Assembly (NCBI GenBank): GCA_963921425.1
Contig: OY992837.1
Coordinates: 1,027,896-1,091,895 of the forward strand
Reading direction: 5' to 3'
Length of the DNA: 64,000 bases
Source: Dryas octopetala
Taxonomy: Eukaryota > Streptophyta > Magnoliopsida > Rosales > Rosaceae
This document shows positions 50,701-62,527 of the stretch, in pieces. A program made the position numbers and the translations under genes. Position 1 is the first letter of the stretch; each line of letters starts with the position of its first letter. The notes below the pieces were generated by a model. That model had not been told where the DNA came from. It ran no database searches and was given only the letters and a program-made list of their open reading frames with translations.

Positions 50701-52821
50701 GTAGATACTTGTTCTGATATGCTTCAGGTGTTCTTGACCCGTGAAGGAAAAGGCTGGGGTGTTAGAACCCTAGAGGTCTTGGAGAAGGGTACATTTGTCT
50801 GTGAATATGTTGGGGAGATATTGACCAATTCGGAGTTGTATCAGAGGAATATGGAAAGAAATGGCAATGAGAGACATACATACCCCGTAAATCTAGATGG
50901 AGATTGGGGCTCGGAAAAAGTTTTGGAGGATGACAACGCACTTTGTCTTGATGCAACATTTCATGGAAATATTGCAAGATTTATCAATCATAGGTAAGAT
51001 TTTCCAAAGTGTGCTTGTACATTTTTTCTAAGTCCATTTTAGTGAGTTCATTTACTGCTTTAGCTTTGTGTCTTCTTTTAAAGTGGCCATATGTTCTATT
51101 TATACATCTGCCTTTTCAATCCCTCAACACACTACCCATTTGTTGCCTATGATTTATAATTGAGGTATCTTCGCATAAGTTGTCAGAAAATTCATCACTA
51201 GTTCCTACTGAGTCATATAAATGAGTGGAATCTTTTACATTGTATTAAGAGTAATTGTCATATTCATTGATGTAGACAAAGATCATCCAAATACAACTTT
51301 TCCTAATCAATTAGATGCTAATTTTTTGTCTACTTTTATTGTACTTGTGTTTGGGAGAAGGATATGAAGATGGTTCACTAAATAGCTTGTCTTAGAGTAG
51401 CATAGTTCATTTTTTTAATGATTTTGCTCCCTTGTTTTGTCCTTACTTTATGATTACTTCCCTTTATAATCGCAGATGCTTTGATGCAAACTTGGTCGAT
51501 ATTCCAGTCCAAGTGGAGACTCCTGACCGTCATTATTATCATGTATGGATTCACCTGCTTCCTATGTAAATGCTTCCACACACACACACAGAGTGTGTAT
51601 GTGTTGTAAAGTTTGAATGGTTTTTCTGTTGGATTGTGCTTGTACATTGTGTATGAAGAAGCGTGTCTGAGTGTCTTCCTGTTGTTCCTTGTATGCAGCT
51701 TGCCTTTTTTACTACCAGGAAAGTGAATGCTTTTGAAGAGCTGACGTGGGTGAGTGAGCTTGTTTTTTCCTCTACTATTTGAATTCTTCTTTGGTGACTG
51801 GAAAAGGAAAAAAAGAACTATTTGGTTTTGATGTAGGGATAATGGTGGGTTGGTGTTTTGAGTTTGAGTTTTTGGTGAGTTGGACGTCTCTGGGGTTTAT
51901 TTTTGGAAGTGACATGCTATGAAAATATAGAACTTGGAGAGACAACTGGATATGGTCTTTCATGTACAACACAGGATAACAAAAGAGCCATGCACACTGT
52001 TATATGTTTTGCTAATTTATCTGTTGTAATCGATGTGACTGATTCCATTAGTTGCCTTATTTGGGTTTTCATGAAGTTTGAATTTTTCTGTTGACAAAAT
52101 GGTCTGCAAAATCATTTTACAGGATTATGGGATTGATTTTGATGATGTAAATCATCCTATTAAGGCATTCCAGTGTACTTGTGGAAGTCCATATTGCCGG
52201 ACCAGGAAACAAAAAGGCAAGTATATGATCTTATATTTTTGAGAAAAAAGAGTTATATGTTATTCTTTTACTGCGAAGATAATGTAACATACCCTCTCTA
52301 CGATTCTATGGCAAGGCCAAACTTTTGTTCTTGGTTAGAGAGGTTGGTATATTTTACTTTGCTTTCCAGTATAGTTTTTCATGGAACTGTTGGTGAGTAC
52401 ATCACAGTCTTGTCAATAAACTATGAACTGAAACCCACATTTTATGTCCTAGAACACAAAAGTATAAAAGATGGCTTTCCTTGCGACCATTGTGGACTAT
52501 GATATGCTACTGGCCGGGTCTTCAATGTCACATAAATTTAGAACTTTATGAGTGTGTTTATAATATGAGATTAAGGTTGCAGTTCTGCATGTACCCACAT
52601 GATCATCTGGGATGATCTGTGTTGGTAGGTCTTTTACACTGGGTTTGACAATAGTGGAATCCCAAATACCAGACAGGACTTGAAAGAAACGATAAGGGTC
52701 AATGTGCATTATGCTCCAATTATGAAATTTCTAGTGTATCTACATCTTAATTCCTCTTTATTGCCGGTAATTATCACTATTTTCATGTGCAGGGAAAAGA
52801 TTGATGACTGCATTTGCCTGA
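47706..52821 (+). CDS. SUVR4: SUVR4-type SET-domain histone methyltransferase
   Basis: Eight coding exons: 47706-47888, 48468-48882, 49442-50151, 50728-50993, 51476-51542, 51699-51749, 52123-52216, 52793-52821. Product about 604 aa. Exon 1 is a WIYLD domain, the ubiquitin-binding mark of SUVR1/2/4 (LKLYDRNWELIEEDNYRTL). A disordered middle follows, then a cysteine-rich pre-SET region (from DCCSDCSGNC) and SET with GWGVRTLE, CEYVGE, ARFINHRCFDAN and ELTWDYG. The post-SET cysteines are CTCGSPYC. In Arabidopsis SUVR4 adds H3K9 methyl groups to silence transposons. The last junction is ambiguous. AAAAAG|GCAAGT (a GC donor) ends at 52821; a GT donor four bases later (AA|GTATAT) would end at 52844 with a different tail. 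A leader exon starts at 47500 and contains several upstream ATGs. Confidence 0.92.
48997..49265 (+). repeat. Diverged direct repeats in SUVR4 intron 2, possibly TRIM/LTR remains
   Basis: About 90 bases starting GTTGAATGTTATTTTAAAAAATTATAG (48999) recur near 49173 as GTCGAATATTATCCCAAGTTAAAAAATTATAAC. Both run through TTTATAA(A/G)GAGT and CTTTATTTATTGTCAA. The wording resembles LTRs of small terminal-repeat retrotransposons, but no primer-binding site or clean ends were identified. Confidence 0.55.
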
Positions 52822-53605
52822 AGACTGCTGGCTGCTGCAGTTAGATGTCCAATGAGCAATGTTGTAATTAGTCTTTTGCTTAAATTGACTTTATGATAGC
52901 TGATGTTTTGAAGCGTGTCAATGACTTATCATTCCAGAATGGACAATGCTCCCTTGCTGTAAAAGTTAGAGAAGAAAATGTAAGAAAGATGGAGATGATT
53001 AGAATTTAGAGAGATATTTTTGTAGAAGTTCTATCGGGATACTGTTTATAATACACAGTATCCTTATAAATTCTAAAGCTAACTCTCTCCTTTAGTTTTA
53101 ATGGGAAAATAGTAATTGACTTCATTTGAATTCTTTCATCATCCAAATGCTATTGTCATTGAAAATTTAGAGAATGACTTCAGGTTTGAGTTTCCTGCTC
53201 CCGAAATGAAATCTGTTGTGGAAAAACATGAATACAGTCATCATGTTTTTATATATGTAGGTCCACTTCCAATGGCTGGACTTTATACTATAGTGTATAA
53301 ATGTGATACGCCAATTCAATAATCATGCCAATTTTACAAGTGATATTATATGACATAACAACTAAAAAAAACTTTTTCTTTTGGATTTCACCTTCTGAAC
53401 TCTTAAGATGATTATATACCAGTTAAAATAGTTGAAACAACATGAGAGAGAGAGAGAGATACACTGGTTTTCAAGCAATATGCCCCAACTCATTGTCTTT
53501 TGCCCCCAAATTTTATAACCACCCACTCTCCACTCTCTCACTCTCTCACATGCCTTCTTCCAATACAAGGGGTATTGTCATTGTAGATGTGTTGTTGAAC
53601 ATGTA

Positions 53606-53805
53606 ATGTGCTTGATAAAGAATGCTGCTGCACTGGAGAAAATTGTTATTAATCCTGTCCGGGTTGGATGTATCATCCTGAATTGTATCCTACTGAAATG
53701 GATAGGGGAACTGAACAAGCCACAATGGAAGCAGAGGCCAGACATCACGCTATGCAACTCCTTAAACCAAAAGTGCCTTCAACTATTGAATTCGTATGCC
53801 TCTAG
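53606..53805 (+). pseudogene. F-box/FBD gene 3' fragment, frameshifted
   Basis: The plus strand reads LIKNAAALEKIVINP, the signature of the FBD domain at the C-terminus of F-box/LRR proteins. A one-base shift follows near 53656, and the family-like tail continues in the next frame (PGWMYHPELYPTEMDRG, then MQLLKPKVPSTIEFVCL and TAG at 53803). No F-box or LRR precedes it. Only the end of a former gene remains. Confidence 0.7.
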
Positions 53806-53990
53806 TAAGTGCACTACTGCTTATATTATCTGGAGAGATTGTGTTGGTAATGATATTTATCTAAATACTAGGCTTTACTGGTGTGTGAGCAAAAGACATG
53901 GTTTCTCTTTATTCGTTTACTATCTTGGTGTGTGAATTCTTTATCAAATTTAACAATGGTGTGCTTCTTTGTGAAGACGAAAATTGAGAC

Positions 53991-54094
53991 TTTGTTTTAG
54001 TGGTTAAGAACATTTATTCCTATATACGAAGTTCTGTGTTCAAATCCTGTCCCTCTATATTGTTTGATCAGAAAAAAAAAAAAAAAAAAAAAAA
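53991..54094 (+). mobile_element. SINE-like element, tRNA-derived head with A tail
   Basis: TTAGTGGTTAAGA resembles a pol III A box. About 32 bases on, TGTTCAAATCC resembles a B box. A short body and an uninterrupted run of about 23 A (54072-54094) follow. The order and spacing fit a short plant SINE. Flanking duplication was not found. Confidence 0.55.
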
Positions 54095-54312
54095 GTTGCA
54101 CTAGTGCCATCTAACCAAGTTAATCATACAGTGACAAGCATAGGAAAATTTGATGCTTCAACTGAGTAGGATCAACTGAAAAGTCTAGGAATTGTTCATC
54201 CAACTCGTAAAGTCACATTATTTGAGTCTTCTCTGTTATCACTTATCAGTCTATGAAGCTCAAAAAACTAATACAAACACAAACCATAATTCACGTAGTA
54301 TGATGCTCTGCC

Positions 54313-55952
54313 TCAACCCAGCTTACCAGCAGCACCCTTCTGCAACTTGGCACAGTATTCGAATAAGCTTCCATCAAAACAGCGTCTCACAGCCTCCTTC
54401 GCTAAGAAACCTTGTTCATCTTTTGCAAGAAGATATAGAACTCCCCATTCCAGTTTACTTGCAACCCTGCGACAGTAACAGAAAATTAACTACACTTTTG
54501 AATATGTTTATGTGGGTGTGTCTGCATGTGTGCGTGTTTGAGAGAGAGAGAGAGAGAGAGACCAGCCAAAGAAATCAAAGGCGTCACGGTTAGCTTGAGT
54601 CATGTGCCAAAGCTCCCAGAACGTAAGCTTATCAGGCACCGTACGGGCATATTTGCTGAACATGTTCTCAAGATTTGCTGGAATGTACCTACAAGCATAC
54701 ATGGAATTAGACAACATGACTTAAATTTGCAGCAGCTGAAATTTCATGTGATTGTTTAATGACTTTGCAATTTCCAACAACTAATACATGATACACACAG
54801 ACAAATGAAGTACCAAAGCATTTGAAGTACAGAAATTTACACCAAAATTAGTTTGTGCACAAGTTTTTTAGTGTGAACACATTAGCCAAAATAGACAGCC
54901 TATAACAAATATTGCTAATTATATTGAATGGGATTCCTATCTCCACAGAATGGAAGTCATCATTCATATCTACTTCGTTTACTGGACAACAGGGATCCAT
55001 AGATAATAAGAACTGAAATTTGAAAGTTGAATAAAAATTAACTGTATATATATGATCGCTAAGTTTGGTTGATTTTATCAGCATATACAATTAAGTTGAT
55101 TTTAACTAGTTTTTTCACATTGAAAACTTTAACAAATTAAACAAATTACCAATACATCTTTTTTTAGGTATATTATACATGGGCAAGTATCGTTACCTTC
55201 CCTCTGTATCATAGGTCCCTGAATCACTTCCATGCTTTGCCCTATGTATGTTTTGTATGTGTATTGCAAAGTAGGGAGAAGGTATCCATGTCTGCAAAAG
55301 AAATGAATCCAAATATACAAAATAAACAGCAGTACGTACTTGTAATGAGTGACAAATGAATCAGTAAAGGTAGCTAGCTGATCTTACAACATAGCCAACT
55401 TACAGGCAGAGTGGCATAACTCATTGCTCCATGGACAAGAACCATGAAAATGAAAGAAGCAACCGAATTAAATCCAAGTGCCCGAAATCCTGAAATTAAT
55501 ACTAATCTTAATTAATCTCTATTAAATGTATACCAACATAATTCAAAAAATGCGGTACAACATTTAATCCAGATCAAGTGGTAGAAAGACTCAAAACATT
55601 ATATATTATAACGCAAAACCAAGTTTAACAATATTTCAATTTCAATGTGGGATATACTCTCAACACGTACGATACCTCTAAATGTCTCGGAAGGGTAGAT
55701 TATGCCATCATTGTCTTGGTCGAAGAAAGCTGCATGCTGCTGAAGCACAGACATGTTGGAATGCTTATGGCCCCAAGTGCCATTGATGTTGTCCATGTCA
55801 GGTGCAGTCACAGCTCGAGGCATGTAAGGCTTTGGGAGCTTCGTCTCCAAATCAGTCCGGACCTTCCTCTCCGCCGTGATCGGTGCCTTCTCGGCCACCG
55901 TTGCCATCGCTTCTTTTGATGCCTCCTGCTGTTGCTGCTGCTCTGTTGCCAT
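54313..55952 (-). CDS. Caleosin / peroxygenase
   Basis: Five exons, 55676-55952, 55404-55489, 55197-55291, 54563-54688 and 54313-54466, give 245 aa, the usual length. In order: a charged, Gln-rich N-terminus, a single EF-hand ([17 protein letters not shown], about 77-93), and a central hydrophobic hairpin ([13 protein letters not shown]) followed by a proline-rich turn ([10 protein letters not shown]). The C-terminal caleosin region contains [23 protein letters not shown] and ends in GKLG. Histidines before the EF-hand (QQHAAFF) and in the hairpin (LVHGA) correspond to the haem ligands of plant peroxygenases, which oxidise lipid hydroperoxide substrates on lipid droplets or the ER. The long N-terminus suggests the H-type (seed/oil body) class or CLO3/RD20-like forms, not resolved. 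Exon 4 ends TG|GTCTCTCT, so a microsatellite sits on its donor. Confidence 0.93.
54540..54562. repeat. (GA)n microsatellite abutting a caleosin splice donor
   Basis: About 10 GA units next to ACC. On the coding strand the intron begins GTCTCTCTCTC, so the donor's GT is the first dinucleotide of the (TC)n-like tract. Confidence 0.9.
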
Positions 55953-57480
55953 CTTTCAAACCTCAATTGATTAATCAGCCTCAAGTTGCTTACAAACTGC
56001 CTATTAGAAGGTCGACCCTGCTCTAATTATCAATTAATTAATATCAAATATGCATTGATTGAAAATTAGAGATAAGAATTAGCTGAAAATTAAGCACAAC
56101 AAACTCCAAGTGACTCGCATTGGTTGCCGCTGGACACTCGTATGGGTTGGTAACTTTGTATATACGTGGAAGGACCTGCTGCCTCACGCAAACTGCATGC
56201 ACTCATGAGTAGGTAATCATTTCTTAGGCTTATGACTTATTCATCAAAAGTCATAACTAAGTTTGGGTCTGATTCTCAGAGTAACATTTGACTATTCAAC
56301 CGATCAAACCAGGCTACCCATTACATTATATTAATAGGTTTACTATTCATACCCGATAATTTATTCATCGCACCAATGTTTCAATATATAAATTTGTTAA
56401 TGGGGGAGTTTACCTTGTGCAACAAGTTAGATTAGCAAGCGTGTAGCTTTCTTGGCCTTTTGGCTAAGATCAAGTACGTGTAGTCCATATGCGACAAATT
56501 AATGTTGTTGTACTACGCAGAGTTTCCCTAGTGCCTTTGAAATTTGTTAATCTTTAGTGCAACATTTAAAATGAGATGTTTTGACTCTGCATTATGGAGA
56601 AATCATTATGTATAATTATAATATTGTCTCATAATGTAATTAATTTACATGTTTTAATTTGAGTGGACATTATTAATATTATGTTCTAAAAATAAATGAT
56701 TATTGAATTTAAACCGAAACGATCTCAGTCATTCGAACTAAAAAATAATTCAAAAATAATTATATTTTATTATATAAATATAAATTATACCACATAAACG
56801 GTATTACAATTATTCAAAATAAATTTTCCACCATGGATGATTTATTAGCTTTACTGCCATTACCATTAATATCTTCTTTTCACCCATCTTCCATACATGG
56901 TTTCTTACTTTCTTCCTATACATTATATTATTGACAAATTTAAAATTCGATAGGCAGACCTCTAGAATATAGAATATTTAGGAATGATATGAAATGTTAA
57001 TTAGTTTTCTTTTTATTTTTTGGTTATATGTGATAAAACTTACATGACAAAAATGGCGCCACCTGGAAAATAAGTGTGGTAAATAGAAAGAAAGAAAAGT
57101 GGCGGCGTCATTCACAGCTCTATCCAATTAATTTCTGTGGTAAGGAGTCCAAGGACTAAGGAGCACTAAGTTTGACCAAAAAAGGAGCACTAAGTAATCA
57201 CCGGAAAAAAGGAGAGTACACTCGAGCATAAATAAGAAATAATAAATTAATAATATCATAAAAAGACAAAGAGGGACCACTTGAGTGGGACCCACTGGCC
57301 TTGTGTGGCAGCCAATTAGACCACCACCAATATTCTTCTCAAATGACTACTGTTAATTACTCAATGATAAACTTATAATTAAGCCAAACGAACGGCCAAA
57401 ATGTAAAGATCAAAATTCATTGGCTGCTGCTTAACATTTTCCGAGTCACCATCACAGAAAGAGAGACAAAACAAGACAAG
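55953..57480. other. Intergenic between divergent caleosin and MYB-CC genes
   Basis: Upstream sequence for both genes. It contains a U2 snRNA fragment (56445-56476) and otherwise AT-rich DNA. No other gene recognised. Confidence 0.6.
56445..56476 (+). pseudogene. U2 snRNA 5'-end fragment
   Basis: AGCTTTCTTGGCCTTTTGGCTAAGATCAAGTA matches the first about 33 bases of plant U2 snRNA (CTTTCTCGGCCTTTTGGCTAAGATCAAGTG) with few changes. Similarity then stops before the branch-site-pairing region. No upstream sequence element was seen, so it is a truncated copy, not a working U2 gene. Confidence 0.75.
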
Positions 57481-57791
57481 TAAGTTCTTCTCTCTTTCTT
57501 GTGAGAGAGGAGTTCGTGTGAGATTAAGTCAAGAAGACAACAGCCATCGGCTCATCGCCATATCATACCTTGTATCTTTCAGAATCTTTCACAAACAGTG
57601 TTTTCCCAATTCCTAATCTTCGCTGCGTGCTTTTCCGCTACACAGCAGCCTCAAAGCTCTCAACTTTGATTTAAAGTCCAGCTTTTGCGTTTCAATTTTC
57701 GGTTTTATCACTTGGGTAAGATTGGTCGATACCCACTTTGAGTTATTGTTTATATAGATTATATTCTCTGAAATTATTGGAAATCAGTGCG

Positions 57792-57836
57792 TTCTTCTTC
57801 TTCTTCTTCTTCTTCTTCTTCTTCTTCTTCTTCTTG
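57792..57836. repeat. (TTC)n microsatellite in the 5' UTR intron of the MYB-CC gene
   Basis: About 15 TTC units between a leader-exon donor (G|GTAAGATT at 57716) and an acceptor (CTCACAG| at 58223). Confidence 0.93.
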
Positions 57837-58440
57837 TGTTTTGTACTGGGTTGTCTATAATTTTGAACGAAGAATTTGATAATATGCGGTTTTGGGCTGC
57901 TGGGTTACCTTGCTTTTGCTCTTCGGGCTGTTTCGGTGTTACTGGTTTATGTGCTTCTACATGTGTCTGTGATGCTAAGTGGGAATTTATTGATTATAGT
58001 TAAGGGATTGAGATTATGGATCATCTTTGTGGTGTTGAGATTTGGATGGTTTGAAAGGAATTGGTAAAAATTAAAAAGTTTGAAACTCTTGTAATATTAA
58101 ACCCTTGAGAATAAGTTTAGGCTTTTTTTTGGGCCCTGAAGTTTAAGCATTTTGGTTTTTTTACATACAGTAAAATACTTTACTTTAACCAGCATCTTTT
58201 GTTCTGTCATTTTCTTCTCACAGCTACCAGAAATCGGCTCTTTGAATGATAGTGAATGTGAATATTAGCCAGAATTGGTTTAAAACTCTCCTTATAGTGT
58301 GAATGTTGCTCCTATTATGTTGGCAATGAAGAAGAAGTTTGTGGGAGTGGCTGAGAAGACACTACCTGGGCACTCTTGATATACAGACAATAATGAACAT
58401 GCACCCTGCTCTATATATTTAAAGATAAGATACAAACCAG

Positions 58441-61367
58441 ATGAGTAACTTGGGAGCTTCCAAAGCTATGTCTTCATCATTTCCAAATCTCTCTACCTCC
58501 CTTGATGAAAAGTATCCCAAATTGCCAGATTCTTTTCAGGTTTCCTCACAAAGGGAGAAGACTATATGTTCTATGTTACCACAGGCTTCTTCCCCAGCGC
58601 ACTTATTTTCATCATCTTCCAGGCTTCCCAATGACATTCATATTTCTTCAGTTTCCCCTTGTGAAAGGCATTCCCAACATTCTCCAGTCATTTTTAAGTC
58701 ATCAGGTGACGGAAAATCATTGTCACCGACCCATTCTTCCCATTCAGAAGTACAATCTACAGCATTGAGTAGTTACCCTGTACAAAATAAAGATATTTCC
58801 TGGTGCTCAGATTCAGTTCAGGATTTTCTTCATTTTTCCGAAAATGTCACTGACCTGAATGGGATGGTGGATAGTAGTACTGGTGTCATAACATCAGAGG
58901 ATCATGCTGAAAAGACGGATTGGTCTGATTGGGATCCATTAATTTCCTTTGATGATGCTCTGGACCCAAATTGGGAGCTTCCTGTTGATGCCAATGCAGT
59001 AGATCCCAAACCAAAGGTGTGTTTTTCGTACTTTTGAAGTGCCTGTTGCATTATTACATGGTCAGTGTTTCCAATGGAGCTGAAACTTCTTGAGAATTTC
59101 ATGGCTTTTCTATTCTTAACAGAATAATATGTTTAATATATTCAGTTTCCTGAGACTACTTTGAGAACTTTTTTTCTGTTCAGCTGTTTTTGTGACCTAA
59201 ATATATGACATGTATCAGCTATTTTCTTTTGAACCATATTTAAGATTTCAACAAATTGAACATTCTCATTGAAATTTACTTCAATATCTTTACTCTGCTT
59301 ATAATTAATTTAGAACTTCTAACAATGTGCCAGGTGTTGAATCCATATTCTGATATCTTGGTGCAGCAACCGCAACAGCAGCAGCCCCAGATGCAACAGC
59401 ATCAGGCAGTACAATCTGGAGAATTTTGTCCTGGCCCCGACTCATTGTCCACTGCAGCCCCAACCAAACCCAGAATGCGTTGGACACAAGAACTTCATGA
59501 GGCCTTTGTGGAAGCTGTCAACCAGCTTGGTGGTAGCGAACGTGGGTAACACATCTTATCATCTTTAGTTCTTTATTTCTGTAGGTCTGAGAGAAATCAC
59601 AGAGCTTTTTTGTCATTGACTAATAACTTTAACAAACAGGAGCCACTCCCAAGGGTATCTTAAACCTCATGAAAGTTGAAAACCTGACAATCTATCATGT
59701 AAAAAGCCATTTACAGGTAGGTTGATATATTTCTATCCTTGATTACTTCCCTATAACAACCTGGTGGTTAGTTTTATTGTTTTTGCTGGACCTTTACTTT
59801 TCTTTTAAATTTCAGAAATATAGAACAGCCAGATACAAACCAGAGTCATCAGAAGGTAATGATCACCTCCTTTGTTCTTCTTCTCTGATGTTTTGCTTGA
59901 AAGAATCATTGACACTTTTGGCTTGCAAAATTATCACTTACAAAAATGTTTTGATTGCTAGGTGGTTTATCTATTTAGCCCTGCTGGCAGTGATGAACAG
60001 TTTTGTGTTGCTAGATGATTAAACTTTATTCACACTCTTACAATACTAAGCAGCGTTTCATATATACATTTCTCTTTTCCCTCACCTCCTATGTTTTTGT
60101 GTGTATACAATAGATCATTTGCTTTGTTTTCTAACTTCACAAAGCTCTCAAGTATAACATATATATATACATATACATAAAAGAATCTAGTAGTTAAGTG
60201 ATGAGTAAGTTATGTTGTTGTTTTTTTTTCAGGAAATTGTGAGAAAAATCCGACTCCTGTTGAAGAAATTAATTCTCTAGACTTGAAAGCGTATGTATTT
60301 TTCCTTCACCCTGAATATTGAAGAATATGCATCTTACTTTTTATCTTTAATTTTTTTTTCCCCCGTTTATCTTCTATATTTTGGTCCCATAGCTATATCT
60401 ATGTTACTTTGACTTTTTTTTTTTTTTTTTTTTTTTTTTCTATTAGGACAGAAATTTCATGTATTAAATTTAAGCCATGCAACTTTGAATGTTAGACAGA
60501 GTGAGAGATCTGTCCTACTTGTAGGACCAAACTCTATTATATAAGAAAGCTAATAGTTTCCGTACAACTCTAGTTACTTCTTACATTTTACCATTTCTTC
60601 ATTAAGTGGTCCTTAGAGAAAATTTTCAACTTTATCTGTTTTTGGAATAGCATTCTTAATGTAATTTTAGCTGCTAAAATAGTTTTTCACCTATATATCT
60701 TCTGATTTATTTGTGAGCTATTAAGTTGAAATCCGGCTGCAACTTTTACAGGAGTATGGGGATTACTGAAGCGTTGCGGTTGCAGGTGGAACTCCAGAAG
60801 CGACTTCATGAACAACTTGAGGTATGCAGTTGGAGGCTAGCATTGCCTTCTTTACTTTCTGTTTAGAAGTGTGTAACAACTTACAAGAGTATTAATGCTA
60901 CAATCATTATCATCAAGTTCTGATGTTATAACGAGAGAAGGAGGGGGGTGGGGTTGGTCTTTCTCATGTTCTGATGTTATAGTTTATTCTTGCAGAACCA
61001 GAGAAAGTTGCAGTTGCAACTTGAAGAACAAGGAAAGTACCTTGAGAGGATGTTTGAGCAACAAAGAAAGATGGAAGACAACAAGGTCAAGCCCGCATCA
61101 TTCCCCTTGGATGATCACTCTACTGCCCCATCAAATATTGTGCTTCCTTCCCCTGGAGATGACAAGTCAGAAATCTCCAAACATGATGATACTAAAACAG
61201 GAATTAGCACTAGTAATGCCAGCACTTCCTTGGAAGAAGATTCAAAAGAGGTAAGTAGGAAGCAGAAGGCACAAGAAACCAAAAATGACGAGGATCCTGA
61301 CCACCCAGGTGATGTTGAGTCTGCCCCACCCACAAAACGTGCGAGGACTGAAAGTATTATCAGTTGA
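58441..61367 (+). CDS. PHR1: MYB-CC transcription factor, PHR1/PHL-like
   Basis: Seven coding exons: 58441-59016, 59334-59541, 59640-59716, 59816-59855, 60233-60290, 60752-60821, 60996-61367. Product 466 aa. The N-terminal half is Ser-rich and includes the family-typical [10 protein letters not shown] and DWSDWDPLI. The single MYB repeat runs from [18 protein letters not shown] through SERATPKGIL to [13 protein letters not shown]. The MYB-CC coiled coil follows ([17 protein letters not shown], then [12 protein letters not shown]). The C-tail is acidic with a KRAR cluster. PHR1 proteins bind GNATATNC sites to switch on phosphate-starvation genes and are held inactive by SPX proteins with inositol pyrophosphates. 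The second donor is C|GTGGGT, chosen because only it restores SERATPKG. A 5' UTR intron (57716-58223) separates the leader from the ATG. PHL1 orthology is the main alternative. Confidence 0.93.
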
Positions 61368-61750
61368 TTTTCATAGCATTGAAACCTTGTATCATGGGAG
61401 TTGGTCTTGGCTGGTAGATTTGATGGAGAGCATGTGATTTATGGTAGGACGTTGAACCAAGCTTACTGGAATGAGGAAGCGTCTAGAGTTTAAGGTTTCC
61501 TATTCCTTTTGTGTAAACGTTGACATGTTTGCTTCTTTCGAAAGTGAGGCTCCAGTTTTTGTGGTATAAACTTTTGAGTCTATGAGTTTCCTGATTAGCA
61601 TTCTCTGACTAGGGATAGATTCTGCATTGGGAAATGTCAACACCTAGAATGATGGGTTTACTTTTTATGCTTATGAGATGCTTATTGTTAGATGGAATAC
61701 TGTTCAATATTATAGTGCCCTTTCTCCTTAACAGTGCCATCAATAATATC
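61368..61750. other. 3' flank of the MYB-CC gene
   Basis: Holds the 3' UTR; no coding feature is recognised before the small gene model at 61751. Confidence 0.5.
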
Positions 61751-62527
61751 ATGCATGAGATTAATCTTCACCATGCATCATCAGTATCTATATCTGGAGC
61801 ACATAGTTACATGGATAGGTACATTCGAGCAACAAAGCAACGAATTAAGAACTTGCGAGAAAGCCATTGGGGTAATGGGCATCTGTTTTGTTACTCGTTA
61901 GTGTATTTTTTTTTTCTTTGATTAATCAACTATTGTATATGAGATTTGAACTCAATCTCATCGCTAGCATTGAACAATAGAATCTGCAAAATCTACGCAT
62001 TATCTACTTGTCAAGAGAAGACATTGATCCCATAATCTAAAATGTACACGCTAATTAACACATATGCTGGAGTGAGGTTGATGTGATCATTTGGTTGTGG
62101 TTGCTTGATAGACGTTAAATAAACATGATCACTATCTATTACCTGACATTGATCCAAATCTCACTGTTTAGCTTACATTAAGTGAAGGGTCTGATTTTAA
62201 ATATATACATAGATTAGATTAATGCTGGCCGATTCGATCACTAAGCAATTTTCTTGAATTTTGGAATTTTTGATAAGCAGCGAGAGTCTGACGGTTCTCT
62301 CTCTCTCTCTTTGCATAGGGCTTTCGAATAATTCAGGAGTGGAGGTGGTTTTGCCTTGTGCACCACAAGTCGTTACTCCATCAATGGCACTGTCATGGCA
62401 AAGGGCAGCGCCAAGGGCCACCTCAGAGCAAAGGGTCTCTGCTAGAGAAATGGCACGGCAAGCTAATATTCTAACAAAGACAATTGATGATGATGATGCA
62501 TATATGATTAGTGCCACAAATGTGTAA
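61751..62527 (+). CDS. Unrecognised small two-exon gene model
   Basis: Exon 61751-61871 ends TGG G|GTAATG, and exon 62319-62527 begins after a CT-rich tract and GCATAG|. The phases agree and the joined frame gives 109 aa with a TAA stop. Visible pieces are HSYMDRYIRATKQRIKN, VVLPCAPQVVTPSMALSW and an Asp run near the end. I recognise no domain. Composition (few stops, varied residues) suggests a real or recently real coding region. The true 5' end may lie further upstream, since the frame stays open to 61634. A partial copy of exon 1 lies 1.2 kb downstream. This could be the decayed end of a larger gene. Confidence 0.35.

Noticed and set aside
53116..53322. 68-aa ORF downstream of SUVR4
   Set aside because: No recognised family, no promoter or intron context; kept as non-coding.
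59541..59550. PHR1 exon 2 donor at G|GTAACA (59545)
   Set aside because: It puts the next exon out of frame; C|GTGGGT at 59541 restores the conserved SERATPKG.
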